Part shown: positions 1-5,684 of the stretch, in pieces
How the letters are laid out: each line of letters opens with the position of its first letter
Position numbering within the stretch: the stretch's first letter is position 1
Assembly (NCBI GenBank): GCA_031264825.1
Contig: JAISDL010000165.1
Coordinates: forward strand, 1-6,013
DNA: 6,013 nucleotides
Direction: 5' to 3'
Source: Accumulibacter sp.
Lineage (GTDB): Bacteria > Pseudomonadota > Gammaproteobacteria > Burkholderiales > Rhodocyclaceae
The notes under the pieces: generated by a model
Told to the model about the DNA's origin: nothing
What the model saw: only the letters and a program-made list of their open reading frames with translations
The model's database searches: none
Position numbers and translations under genes: made by a program

Positions 1-1
1 C

Positions 2-631
2 CTCGGCGACTTCACGCACGCCGCCGACGTCGGCCAGCCGGCGCTCGCCGGATCGACGACGTATGATCCCGAACGCAAAACCTATACCCTGCGCGCATCC
101 GGCACGAACATGTGGAGCACGCACGACGAGTTCCACGCCGTGTGGCGCGCGCTGCGCGGAGACTTCGTCCTGCGGACGCGCGCACGCTTTACGAGCGAGG
201 GCGGCGAACCGCACCGCAAGCTCGGCTGGATCGTACGCGCGTCGCTCGACGACAACGCCGCCTACGCCGACGCCGTCGTCAGCGGCAACGGCATGGTGTC
301 ACTCCAGTTCCGCCGCGCCGCGGGCGCTCAGACCGAGTTGATCGCCTCTCCTGCCAAGGCGCCGGACATGATCCGGTTCGAACGGCGCGGACGCAAATTC
401 ATCATGTCGGTGGCGCGATTCGGCGAGCCTTTCACTCATACCGAACTTGCGGACATTGATCTGGGCGACGCGGTCTACGTCGGGCTGTTCCTCTGCGCGC
501 ACGACCCGACCGCGCTCGTCACCGCAACATTCGACGAGGTCCGCATCGACGCCGCCCCATTTACAGGACTGAATCCAGCTTCCATTTCGCAGGATGAATA
601 CGGACAAAAAAAGGAGAACCGAAATGACTGA
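2..631 (+). CDS. TolB-type protein, DUF1349-like beta-sandwich domain (5' end outside window)
   Basis: The frame is open from base 2 and ends with TGA at 629-631, giving 209 visible residues; the start lies upstream. The sequence matches the DUF1349-like (concanavalin-like) domain of periplasmic TolB-family proteins: LGDFTHAADVG, then TYTLRASGTNMW, DEFHAVWRALRGDF, PHRKLGWIVRASLD, a conserved Y-A-D-A stretch, SLQFRR, MSVARFGEPF and VYVGLFLCAHD, closing with FDEVRI. In the family this domain normally sits next to a TolB beta-propeller, and is thought to bind carbohydrate or another ligand outside the cytoplasm. No propeller follows here: the protein ends about 25 residues after FDEVRI in a low-complexity polar tail that runs through the ribosome binding site of the next gene. 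Either the propeller lies upstream of the window or the gene has been cut short. The stop overlaps the next start by 8 bases, so the two genes are probably co-transcribed. Molecular function is unknown. Confidence 0.8.
   Translation, partial: LGDFTHAADVGQPALAGSTTYDPERKTYTLRASGTNMWSTHDEFHAVWRALRGDFVLRTRARFTSEGGEPHRKLGWIVRASLDDNAAYADAVVSGNGMVSLQFRRAAGAQTELIASPAKAPDMIRFERRGRKFIMSVARFGEPFTHTELADIDLGDAVYVGLFLCAHDPTALVTATFDEVRIDAAPFTGLNPASISQDEYGQKKENRND
611..616 (+). promoter_or_regulatory. Ribosome binding site that decides the dehydrogenase start
   Basis: AAGGAG lies 7 bases before ATG 624. An earlier in-frame ATG at 594 has no comparable site (its upstream bases are TTTCGCAGG) and would add ten charged residues in front of the Tat signal. 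ATG 624 is therefore the preferred start. The site lies inside the last codons of the upstream gene, which favours translational coupling. Confidence 0.8.
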
Positions 632-1646
632 AAAGACAACAAGCACAAACGTCGACGACGGCGTCGACCCGACGCGTCGTTCGATGATCAAGGGCGCGGT
701 CATCGCCGGACTCGCGGCGGCGTCGCTGCCGGGATCGGCGGAAAGCGCATCGGCGCCTCCGTCGCGCGGCGCCCAGCCGCTCGTCGATCCGCGGACCCGC
801 TTTCCAAACGACGAGCCGACGCAGGCGCAGGCCTGGCCGGGGCTTCAACGCGACATGATGCCGAGACCCGACTGCGGAGAAACGAGTTACCGGGGTTCCG
901 GGCGGCTTGCCGGTCGCCGCGCGCTGATCACCGGCGGCGATTCCGGAATCGGTCGTGCGGTAGCGATCGCTTACGCGCGCGAAGGCGCCGACGTCGCGAT
1001 CAACTACCTGCCGCAGGAAGCACCCGACGCCGAAGAAGTGATCAAACTCATCCGCGCCGAAGGCCGGAGCGCCATCGCAATTCCCGGCGACCTTCGTACC
1101 GAAGCCTTTTGCAAGCGTCTCGTCGCCGAGGCCGAACGCGAACTCGGCGGTCTCGACATCCTCGTCAGCAACGCCGGCTTCGGGTGGTTCCTGCCCGACA
1201 TCCTCGAGTATCCGAGCGAAAAATTCGACCAGGTGATCAAGACCAACCTGTACGCGTCGTTCTGGCTGTCGAAGGCCGTCATCGCGGTGATGAAGCCGGG
1301 AAGCGCGATCGTGTTTTCGAATTCGGTTACGGCCTTTTTGCCTTCCGAGGCCTTCCTGGGCTACAGCGCGACGAAAGCCGGTCTCGTCGCCTTTACCTGC
1401 GCGCTTGCGAAACAGGTCGCCAAACGCGGCATCCGGGTCAACGGCGTCGCGCCCGGCGCGATCTGGACGCCGATGCAGGTTTATTTCGAAGCGCCCGCGA
1501 ACAATGTCGAAAACCTCAACGCCTTGACGCCGATCGGGCGCATGGGACAGCCCGTGGAGATGGCCCCGCTTTACGTTGCCCTCGCGGAAAGTACGAGCAG
1601 CTTCGTCACCGGGAGCACGTGGTCCGCGAGCGGCGGGCGGGTGTAG
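624..1646 (+). CDS. Tat-exported short-chain dehydrogenase/reductase, YghA-like
   Basis: This 340-residue protein is an NAD(P)-dependent oxidoreductase of the short-chain dehydrogenase (SDR) superfamily. Residues 17-24 (TRRSMIKG) form a twin-arginine motif, followed by a hydrophobic stretch at 25-37 and a likely A-S-A cleavage site near 44. A linker with the YghA-type PDCGE..Y.GSGRL.GR.ALITGGDSGIGR segment follows. The cofactor-binding TGGDSGIG is at 103-110, the NNAG equivalent reads SNAG at 182-185, and the tetrad is Asn208, Ser234, Tyr247 and Lys251, so the enzyme should be active. YghA-type enzymes reduce aldehydes or oxidise sugars and alcohols; the substrate here cannot be read from sequence. 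Export by Tat fits a protein that folds around its nucleotide cofactor before crossing the membrane. It shares an operon with the upstream TolB-like gene and converges on an AraC regulator 37 bases away. No convincing terminator is visible in that gap. Confidence 0.93.
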   Translation: MTEKTTSTNVDDGVDPTRRSMIKGAVIAGLAAASLPGSAESASAPPSRGAQPLVDPRTRFPNDEPTQAQAWPGLQRDMMPRPDCGETSYRGSGRLAGRRALITGGDSGIGRAVAIAYAREGADVAINYLPQEAPDAEEVIKLIRAEGRSAIAIPGDLRTEAFCKRLVAEAERELGGLDILVSNAGFGWFLPDILEYPSEKFDQVIKTNLYASFWLSKAVIAVMKPGSAIVFSNSVTAFLPSEAFLGYSATKAGLVAFTCALAKQVAKRGIRVNGVAPGAIWTPMQVYFEAPANNVENLNALTPIGRMGQPVEMAPLYVALAESTSSFVTGSTWSASGGRV

Positions 1647-1683
1647 CGGGGAACGAGGTTTCGGGCGCCTGCCTGACGTCGGG

Positions 1684-2634
1684 TCAATCCGTCGCGCGCC
1701 GCCGCACACCCGTTCGTAGCGCCGTCACGTCCCGAATCGGGGGCGCGCCGAACATTCGATGGTACTCGCGGCTGAACTGCGTCGCGCTCTCGTAGCCGAC
1801 GCGCACCGCTGCGGTGACGGCGTCCGCGTTCTCGGCGAGAAGAATCCGGCGCGCTTCGTGCAGCCTCAGGTGTTTCTGGTACTGCAAGGGACTCATCGAA
1901 GTCATACCTCTGAAGTGATGATACAGCGTGGTCACCCCCATGCCGGCCAGTTCCGCCAGGTCCTTGATCCTGATCCGCCGCGTGTAGTTCTCCCGGAGCC
2001 AGGCGATCGCCTTGGCGGTTCTCTGGCTTTGCGTGCCGAGCAGAACCGTCTCACGAAAGCGCTCGCCCGCGGGACTCATGAGAATGCGATAGATGATTTC
2101 CCTTTGAATCAACGCGCCGACGTGGACGAGGTCTCCGGGCTTGTCGAGTAGACTGATCAACCTCTTGACGGCGTCGAATAGTTCGATCGTCGCGGGGCCG
2201 GTCGCCATCGCGATTCCACTCGCCGGCGTGTTTTCCGTGTGCGTAGCGACGTTGGCGATCATTTGTCGCGCGGCTTCCAGGTCGAGTCTCATGAGCAAGG
2301 AGAGATACGGCGCTTCGGGACGCGCCTCGAGGACCTCGGTCGTCGTCGGGAGATTGACCGCCGTCAGCAGGAAGCGCGACTCGTCGTAGACGTAGGTGGT
2401 CCCGCCGAGTCGAACGCGCTTTTTGCCCCGAATGATCATCGAAATGCTGGGGTCGTACAGGTAGGACGTGGGCGGCTTGGGTTTTTCGAGCTTCGAAAAG
2501 CTCAAACCCGGCAAGGACGTGACGCGCTCTTCGGCGTCTCCAACGAAGGCCGCGATCCGGGGCGCGAGGCTCGCGCGGATCGGCTCGGTCTCGCTGCGGC
2601 GACGGCGATCGGCCTGGTCAGGTTCAAAAATCAT
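1684..2634 (-). CDS. AraC-family transcriptional regulator, AraC_N type (YqhC-like)
   Basis: This 316-residue protein is a cytoplasmic DNA-binding regulator. Residues about 30-190 match the AraC-type N-terminal sensor domain (AraC_N): PSISMIIRGKKRV, then Y.YDESRFLLTAVNLP, and the PYLSLLMRLD strand. The C-terminus holds the paired helix-turn-helix domain: first helix-turn-helix at about 223-245 (IKDLAELAGMGVTTLYHHF), second at about 271-296 with the AraC signature VGYESATQFSREYHRMFG. In E. coli the same architecture in YqhC controls aldehyde reductase genes. A dehydrogenase gene converging on this one makes a similar aldehyde- or alcohol-responsive role plausible, but that is inference. The start ATG overlaps the stop of the upstream hydrolase in ATGA (2631-2634); there is only a weak purine stretch before it, so translation is probably coupled. 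The ligand is unknown. Confidence 0.93.
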   Translation of the reverse strand: MIFEPDQADRRRRSETEPIRASLAPRIAAFVGDAEERVTSLPGLSFSKLEKPKPPTSYLYDPSISMIIRGKKRVRLGGTTYVYDESRFLLTAVNLPTTTEVLEARPEAPYLSLLMRLDLEAARQMIANVATHTENTPASGIAMATGPATIELFDAVKRLISLLDKPGDLVHVGALIQREIIYRILMSPAGERFRETVLLGTQSQRTAKAIAWLRENYTRRIRIKDLAELAGMGVTTLYHHFRGMTSMSPLQYQKHLRLHEARRILLAENADAVTAAVRVGYESATQFSREYHRMFGAPPIRDVTALRTGVRRRATD

Positions 2635-3578
2635 GGGGGGCTTTCCATTGCACCGGCGCGGGAACCGGAGGTTTGGGACGCGGCGGAATTCGGCTTGGGA
2701 AGTTCGTTCAGAAAGTCGCGGATTTTTTTCAGGTAGAGCGCGCGGTTCTGCGAAAAGTCCTGGTGACCGCCCGTGCCGACGACCATCTCTTTCCGGTTGT
2801 TCCGGTACGACTCGAAGACCTCCTTCCCCAGAACAAAGGGGACGACCCTGTCCTCCGGGCTGTGGAGGACGAGCAAGGGGCAGCGGATCGTCTCGAGGCG
2901 GGTTTTCGTGTCGAAGGCGTTTCCGAGGATCAAGCGAAGAAGCGGAGAAAGCGCGGGCGTGTGCGTCGCGGGAACATCGCGCAGGCGCGTGAAGGACGAA
3001 TCGAGGACGAGCGCCGCCGGAGGGTGATCAAGCGCGAGCCGGGACGCCACACCGCCGCCGAGAGAAAAACCGTAAAGGACGATTTCGCCGGGCGCCGCGC
3101 CGCGTTCGAGCGCCCATCGCCACAGGGCTTCGGCGGCTTGGTAGGTTCTTTCTTCGGTCGGCGCGCCTTCGCTCATCCCGTAACCCGGATAGTCTATGGT
3201 CATTACCGTCAGGCCCAGCGAGTGGAGTTCTTCCCATTGGGAAAAATGCGACATGTTCCCGCCGTTGCCGTGAAAGACGAGGACCGTCCTGCTCGTTCTA
3301 CCCGCCGCGCCCGAAGGCGGCAGAATGCGCCAGGCTTTCATCCTCAGGCCGTCGGGCGTTTTGAGCCACGCCTCTTCATAGTCGAGCTTCAGGTCCTTCG
3401 GTGTGATCAGGATTTCGCGGTCGGGGTGAAAGGCGAAACGATTTTTGAAGACAATCCCCGCGCCGAGAAGGATCGCCGTCACGAGGCAAAACACAACGAC
3501 GAAGCGTCCGAAAAGCCAGCGCGCCCAGGAAAGCCGGGGCGGCTTTTCGGGGACGAGCCATTTGCGCGGAATTTCCAT
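2631..3578 (-). CDS. Membrane-anchored alpha/beta hydrolase, BEM46/ABHD13/YfhR-like
   Basis: This 315-residue serine hydrolase has one N-terminal membrane segment at about 22-44, after a basic and Trp-rich start, so the catalytic domain probably faces the periplasm or lies on the membrane. The fold is clear: VLVFHGNGGNMSHF (99-112) gives the oxyanion-hole HGNGGN, DYPGYGMSEG (129-138) is a typical family motif, the nucleophile elbow GFSLGGG puts Ser at 172, Asp243 sits in SPEDRVVP, and His272 sits in GGHQDF. The triad is complete. Relatives are carboxylesterases or acyl-protein thioesterases; the substrate is not known here. The C-terminal 25 residues are Ser/Ala/Pro-rich and probably disordered. 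It is the first gene of an operon with the AraC regulator. Its start has a short-spaced AAAAAAGG site four bases upstream, which is suboptimal. Confidence 0.9.
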   Translation of the reverse strand: MEIPRKWLVPEKPPRLSWARWLFGRFVVVFCLVTAILLGAGIVFKNRFAFHPDREILITPKDLKLDYEEAWLKTPDGLRMKAWRILPPSGAAGRTSRTVLVFHGNGGNMSHFSQWEELHSLGLTVMTIDYPGYGMSEGAPTEERTYQAAEALWRWALERGAAPGEIVLYGFSLGGGVASRLALDHPPAALVLDSSFTRLRDVPATHTPALSPLLRLILGNAFDTKTRLETIRCPLLVLHSPEDRVVPFVLGKEVFESYRNNRKEMVVGTGGHQDFSQNRALYLKKIRDFLNELPKPNSAASQTSGSRAGAMESPP

Positions 3579-3592
3579 GTTGCCTTTTTTAC

Positions 3593-3622
3593 CACACGAG
3601 CGGGAGATTCACAATTCGTGTG
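3593..3622. repeat. Short inverted repeat upstream of the hydrolase operon
   Basis: CACACGA at 3593-3599 is mirrored by TCGTGTG at 3616-3622, with 16 bases between. The half-sites are about 23 bases apart centre to centre, roughly two helical turns, as expected for a dimeric regulator. The repeat sits 15-44 bases upstream of the hydrolase start and could be an operator for the hydrolase-araC operon. Seven-base arms can arise by chance. Confidence 0.3.
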
Positions 3623-3636
3623 TCCGGTCAAGTCAA
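3607..3636 (-). promoter_or_regulatory. Weak candidate sigma-70 promoter for the hydrolase-araC operon
   Basis: On the minus strand TTGACT (complement of 3631-3636) is followed 17 bases later by TGTGAA, a poor -10 match with three of six bases. The inverted repeat at 3593-3622 covers the -10 region. A second possibility for the same operon is the TATAAC on the minus strand at 3663-3668, at the outer edge of the large palindrome. Confidence 0.2.
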
Positions 3637-3663
3637 GGGGATGGCGCAACTTCAGAACTCCTG

Positions 3664-3699
3664 TTATAGTTAAGCACAGAACACTGTGCTTAACTATAA
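3664..3699. repeat. Perfect 16-bp inverted repeat with 4-base loop
   Basis: The left arm TTATAGTTAAGCACAG (3664-3679) and right arm CTGTGCTTAACTATAA (3684-3699) are exact reverse complements around the loop AACA (3680-3683). It ends six bases before the ATPase start codon. The AT-rich outer ends carry -10-like hexamers pointing outward on both strands. It could be an operator for a dimeric repressor, a transcript hairpin or the end of a mobile unit. No second copy is seen in the window. Confidence 0.95.
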
Positions 3700-3700
3700 T
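3695..3700 (+). promoter_or_regulatory. Consensus -10 box (TATAAT) for the ATPase, predicting a leaderless mRNA
   Basis: TATAAT is a perfect -10 hexamer that overlaps the last five bases of the palindrome. Transcription would start about seven bases later, at or next to the ATG at 3706. No good -35 is visible; the nearest is TTAAGC at 3670-3675, with a long 19-base spacer. Because the box lies in the palindrome, any protein bound there would block the promoter. Confidence 0.5.
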
Positions 3701-3705
3701 TTAGA

Positions 3706-5157
3706 ATGAAAGACGTTTCAAATCAACAGGTTATAGAACATCTTAAGCGCCTGAACCAGTGGTGGGAGAACGGCGGAATGGATGAGGCGACCTTGGCTCT
3801 GCGTCCGCGCGCCTATCTGTCGCCGGTGCGGCAGTTATTGCTGGACTCCAAATTGCGTCGTGCCGTCGTTCTGTTGGGGCCACGCCGGGTGGGCAAGACC
3901 ATCCTGATTCGCCATTTGGTCGCCAGTCTTTTGGAGAGCGGAACGCGCGCACAGCGCATCAGCTATGTCGAAATGGATCATCCTCTGTTGCATGGTCATT
4001 CACTGGAGGCACTGGTGCGTCAAATCGAGGAAGCATCGCCCGACGGCGATGGGGAACGGTATCTGTTCTTCGATGAAATTCAGTCGCACAAGGATTGGGA
4101 GAAATACCTCAAGCATTTGGTGGATCATCGGCCCGACCTTCGCATTCTGGTGTCGGGATCGGCCGCGGCGGCACTCAAGCGCCAGAGCACGGAGTCCGGC
4201 GCGGGGCGGTTCACGGATTTTTTATTGCCGCCGCTGACGTTTTCCGAATACCTCCAACTTCGGCCTGAAACACCGGCAATTCGCAAGGAAAGTCCCGGCT
4301 TTTATATACTGGAAGACATGGAACGGCTGAATCAGCAGTTCGTGGAATATGTCAATTTCGGCGGTTACCCGGAACTGGCCTTGTCAACCACGCTACGCGG
4401 CAACCCGGAACGCTTCATCAAGTCCGACATCGTGGACAAGGTGCTGTTGCGCGATTTGCCGCAGTTGTACGGTATCAAGGACATTCAGGAATTGAACTCC
4501 CTGTTTACGCTACTGGCCTTCAATACGGCTGAGGAGGTGTCGTTCGAGCAGTTGTCGCAACGCAGTGGGGTGGGTAAGCAGACCATACAACGTTACATTG
4601 AATACCTGGAAGCGGCGTTTCTCATCAAGCGCGTGTTCCGGGTAGGTCAGGACGGAAAGCGTTTCCAGCGCGAGCGCAATTTCAAGGTGTTTCTGACCAA
4701 TTCGGCCATGTTCACGGGGCTGTTTGGCGCGAAAAAACCCGACGAGCCGGAGTTTGGACATTTGGTGGAAACGGCACTGTTCGCGCAACGCTTTCACGAG
4801 GGCACACGGCTGAATTACGCACGCTGGGGCGCGGACGACAGTGAAGTGGCCTTGGTCGAATCTTCACAGGCGTTCAAACCCCTTACGGCCCTGGAAATCA
4901 AATGGAGCGACCGGCATGTGGGCAAGCCGGAGTCACTCAAAGGCTTGATGAAGTTCGCACGCAACAACCACTTGCCGCTGGTCTGGGCCACAACGCGCGG
5001 CAGTTTCGGGCGGCAAACCATCGATGGTAGTGAAATCCGTCAATGGCCGGCGGCGGCGCTGGCTTTTCACTACAGCGTACGTACCACGCAAGACCGTTTG
5101 GCGGACTTCGAAGCGCGGGTGAAGTGTAGCGGAACGACAGAGACGGAATTGCCCTAA
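3706..5157 (+). CDS. AAA-family ATPase with DUF4143 C-terminal region
   Basis: This 483-residue protein has an N-terminal LNQWWENGG segment (16-24), matching the family's usual N-P-W-W. Walker A is GPRRVGKT at 58-65, Walker B is YLFFDEIQ at 119-126 and a sensor-like ILVSGSAA is at 147-154. A DUF4143-type region follows, with FGGYPE at 218-223, a winged-helix-like stretch near 277-310, and a nuclease-like end holding VETALF at 354-359 and LEIKWSD at 396-402. ATP binding and hydrolysis look intact. Family members are widespread, often mobile, and have no settled function. The ATG is forced: TAA lies in frame at 3697-3699, and no other start codon precedes the conserved WW. There is no Shine-Dalgarno sequence. 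In the nuclease-like end the usual E-V-D-F-V reads E-V-A-L-V (380-384), so an acidic residue is missing. Codon use is less GC-biased than in the genes to the left, suggesting acquisition. Confidence 0.92.
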   Translation: MKDVSNQQVIEHLKRLNQWWENGGMDEATLALRPRAYLSPVRQLLLDSKLRRAVVLLGPRRVGKTILIRHLVASLLESGTRAQRISYVEMDHPLLHGHSLEALVRQIEEASPDGDGERYLFFDEIQSHKDWEKYLKHLVDHRPDLRILVSGSAAAALKRQSTESGAGRFTDFLLPPLTFSEYLQLRPETPAIRKESPGFYILEDMERLNQQFVEYVNFGGYPELALSTTLRGNPERFIKSDIVDKVLLRDLPQLYGIKDIQELNSLFTLLAFNTAEEVSFEQLSQRSGVGKQTIQRYIEYLEAAFLIKRVFRVGQDGKRFQRERNFKVFLTNSAMFTGLFGAKKPDEPEFGHLVETALFAQRFHEGTRLNYARWGADDSEVALVESSQAFKPLTALEIKWSDRHVGKPESLKGLMKFARNNHLPLVWATTRGSFGRQTIDGSEIRQWPAAALAFHYSVRTTQDRLADFEARVKCSGTTETELP

Positions 5158-5270
5158 GGGCTTTCCTCTCCAAAACCGAGGTCGAACAAGCTCCGCGCGG
5201 AATTGGGTGCGCTCATCCGCGAAAAGCTGGCAAGACTTTGTTATTCGATTTGTCGAGAAAGGGGAACTAC
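5158..5270 (+). other. Intergenic stretch between the ATPase and the toxin gene
   Basis: These 113 bases hold no complete gene. GCCC-TAA-GGGC at 5151-5161 spans the ATPase stop and is followed by TTT, but with four base pairs it is too weak to call a terminator. One frame stays open through the gap and beyond, but has no start signal or recognisable match. No strong promoter is visible; the toxin pair may be read from the ATPase promoter or from a weak site in the AT-richer stretch at 5237-5252. Confidence 0.5.
5258..5264 (+). promoter_or_regulatory. Ribosome binding site that decides the HepT start
   Basis: AAAGGGG lies 6 bases before ATG 5271. The longer reading from ATG 5238 has no ribosome binding site and would add eleven residues not typical of the family, so 5271 is preferred. 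Confidence 0.75.
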
Positions 5271-5684
5271 ATGAGCAGTGAAAAACTCGATCTGACCCCG
5301 CTGTGCAATGCCATTTCCCGATTACGGGAAGCTTGGGAACGTTACCGGCGAGACATCACGGATACACAAATCCGTGATGGCTTGATCCAGCGTTTCGAGT
5401 TCACCTACGAAATCAGCCATAAAATGCTCAAACGCTTTCTGGAGATGACATCATCCAGCCCCGCCGAATTCGATGGCATGAGTTTTCAGGATTTGATACG
5501 CACGGGCAACGAGCGCGGCCTGCTTTTGGGCGATTGGCCGAAGTGGAAGGACTACCGCAACATGCGAGCCAAAACCAGCCATACCTACGATGAAGACGTC
5601 GCACTGGAAGTCGTGGCAGGTATCCCCGGATTCCTGGAAGAAGCCGTCTACCTGCAAAAACGCCTGAATGAGAAGCAGGAATGA
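5271..5684 (+). CDS. hepT: HEPN-family toxin, HepT / HI0074-like (nucleotidyltransferase substrate-binding)
   Basis: This 137-residue, mostly helical protein belongs to the HI0074 family, the HEPN partner of small MNT nucleotidyltransferases. Recognisable parts are the first long helix with its L.RL.EAW.RY pattern, RDGLIQRFEFTYEISHKML at 35-53, and the conserved end LLLGDWPKWKDYRNMRAKTSHTYDE at 85-108 (motif residues W89, R96, R99, H104 and Y106). The catalytic HEPN motif R-x4-H is Arg99 to His104, and Tyr106 is the residue that the MNT partner modifies with AMP in characterised HepT-MntA pairs. Such HepT proteins are RNases; tRNA is a target in one studied case. The position after the catalytic Arg is Ala100, where Asn is common. 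The stop overlaps the next start in ATGA (5681-5684), so toxin and antitoxin are translationally coupled. A perfect 10-bp hairpin lies near the 5' end of the gene. Confidence 0.92.
   Translation: MSSEKLDLTPLCNAISRLREAWERYRRDITDTQIRDGLIQRFEFTYEISHKMLKRFLEMTSSSPAEFDGMSFQDLIRTGNERGLLLGDWPKWKDYRNMRAKTSHTYDEDVALEVVAGIPGFLEEAVYLQKRLNEKQE
5354..5379 (+). repeat. Perfect 10-bp hairpin inside the toxin gene
   Basis: CATCACGGAT (5354-5363) and ATCCGTGATG (5370-5379) are exact reverse complements around ACACAA. It starts 83 bases after the toxin start codon. In the mRNA it could slow translation or be a protein-binding site; it may also be chance in coding sequence. Confidence 0.6.

Noticed and set aside
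1647..1683. Shared bidirectional terminator between the convergent genes
   Set aside because: No stable stem followed by a T-run is visible on either strand.
561..1709. Long open frame on the minus strand across the dehydrogenase gene
   Set aside because: It mirrors the well-supported dehydrogenase in high-GC DNA, is Arg- and Gly-rich and has no recognisable domain.
2673..3704. Long plus-strand open frame opposite the hydrolase
   Set aside because: The hydrolase on the other strand has a complete catalytic triad; this frame is its antisense shadow with no family features.
3730..3736. Second GTTATAG similar to the left edge of the palindrome
   Set aside because: It is a seven-base match within coding sequence, without the rest of the arm.
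3778..5157. Alternative ATPase start at ATG 3778, with GGGAG upstream
   Set aside because: It would remove the LNQWW segment that matches the family's conserved N-P-W-W, so the start at 3706 is preferred.
5151..5166. Terminator at the end of the ATPase gene
   Set aside because: The stem has only four base pairs and only three T residues follow.
5162..5270. Remnant coding sequence between the ATPase and the toxin gene (frame containing NKLRAELGALIREKLARL)
   Set aside because: It is helix-like in composition, but has no start signal and no family match I can name, and is short enough to arise by chance.
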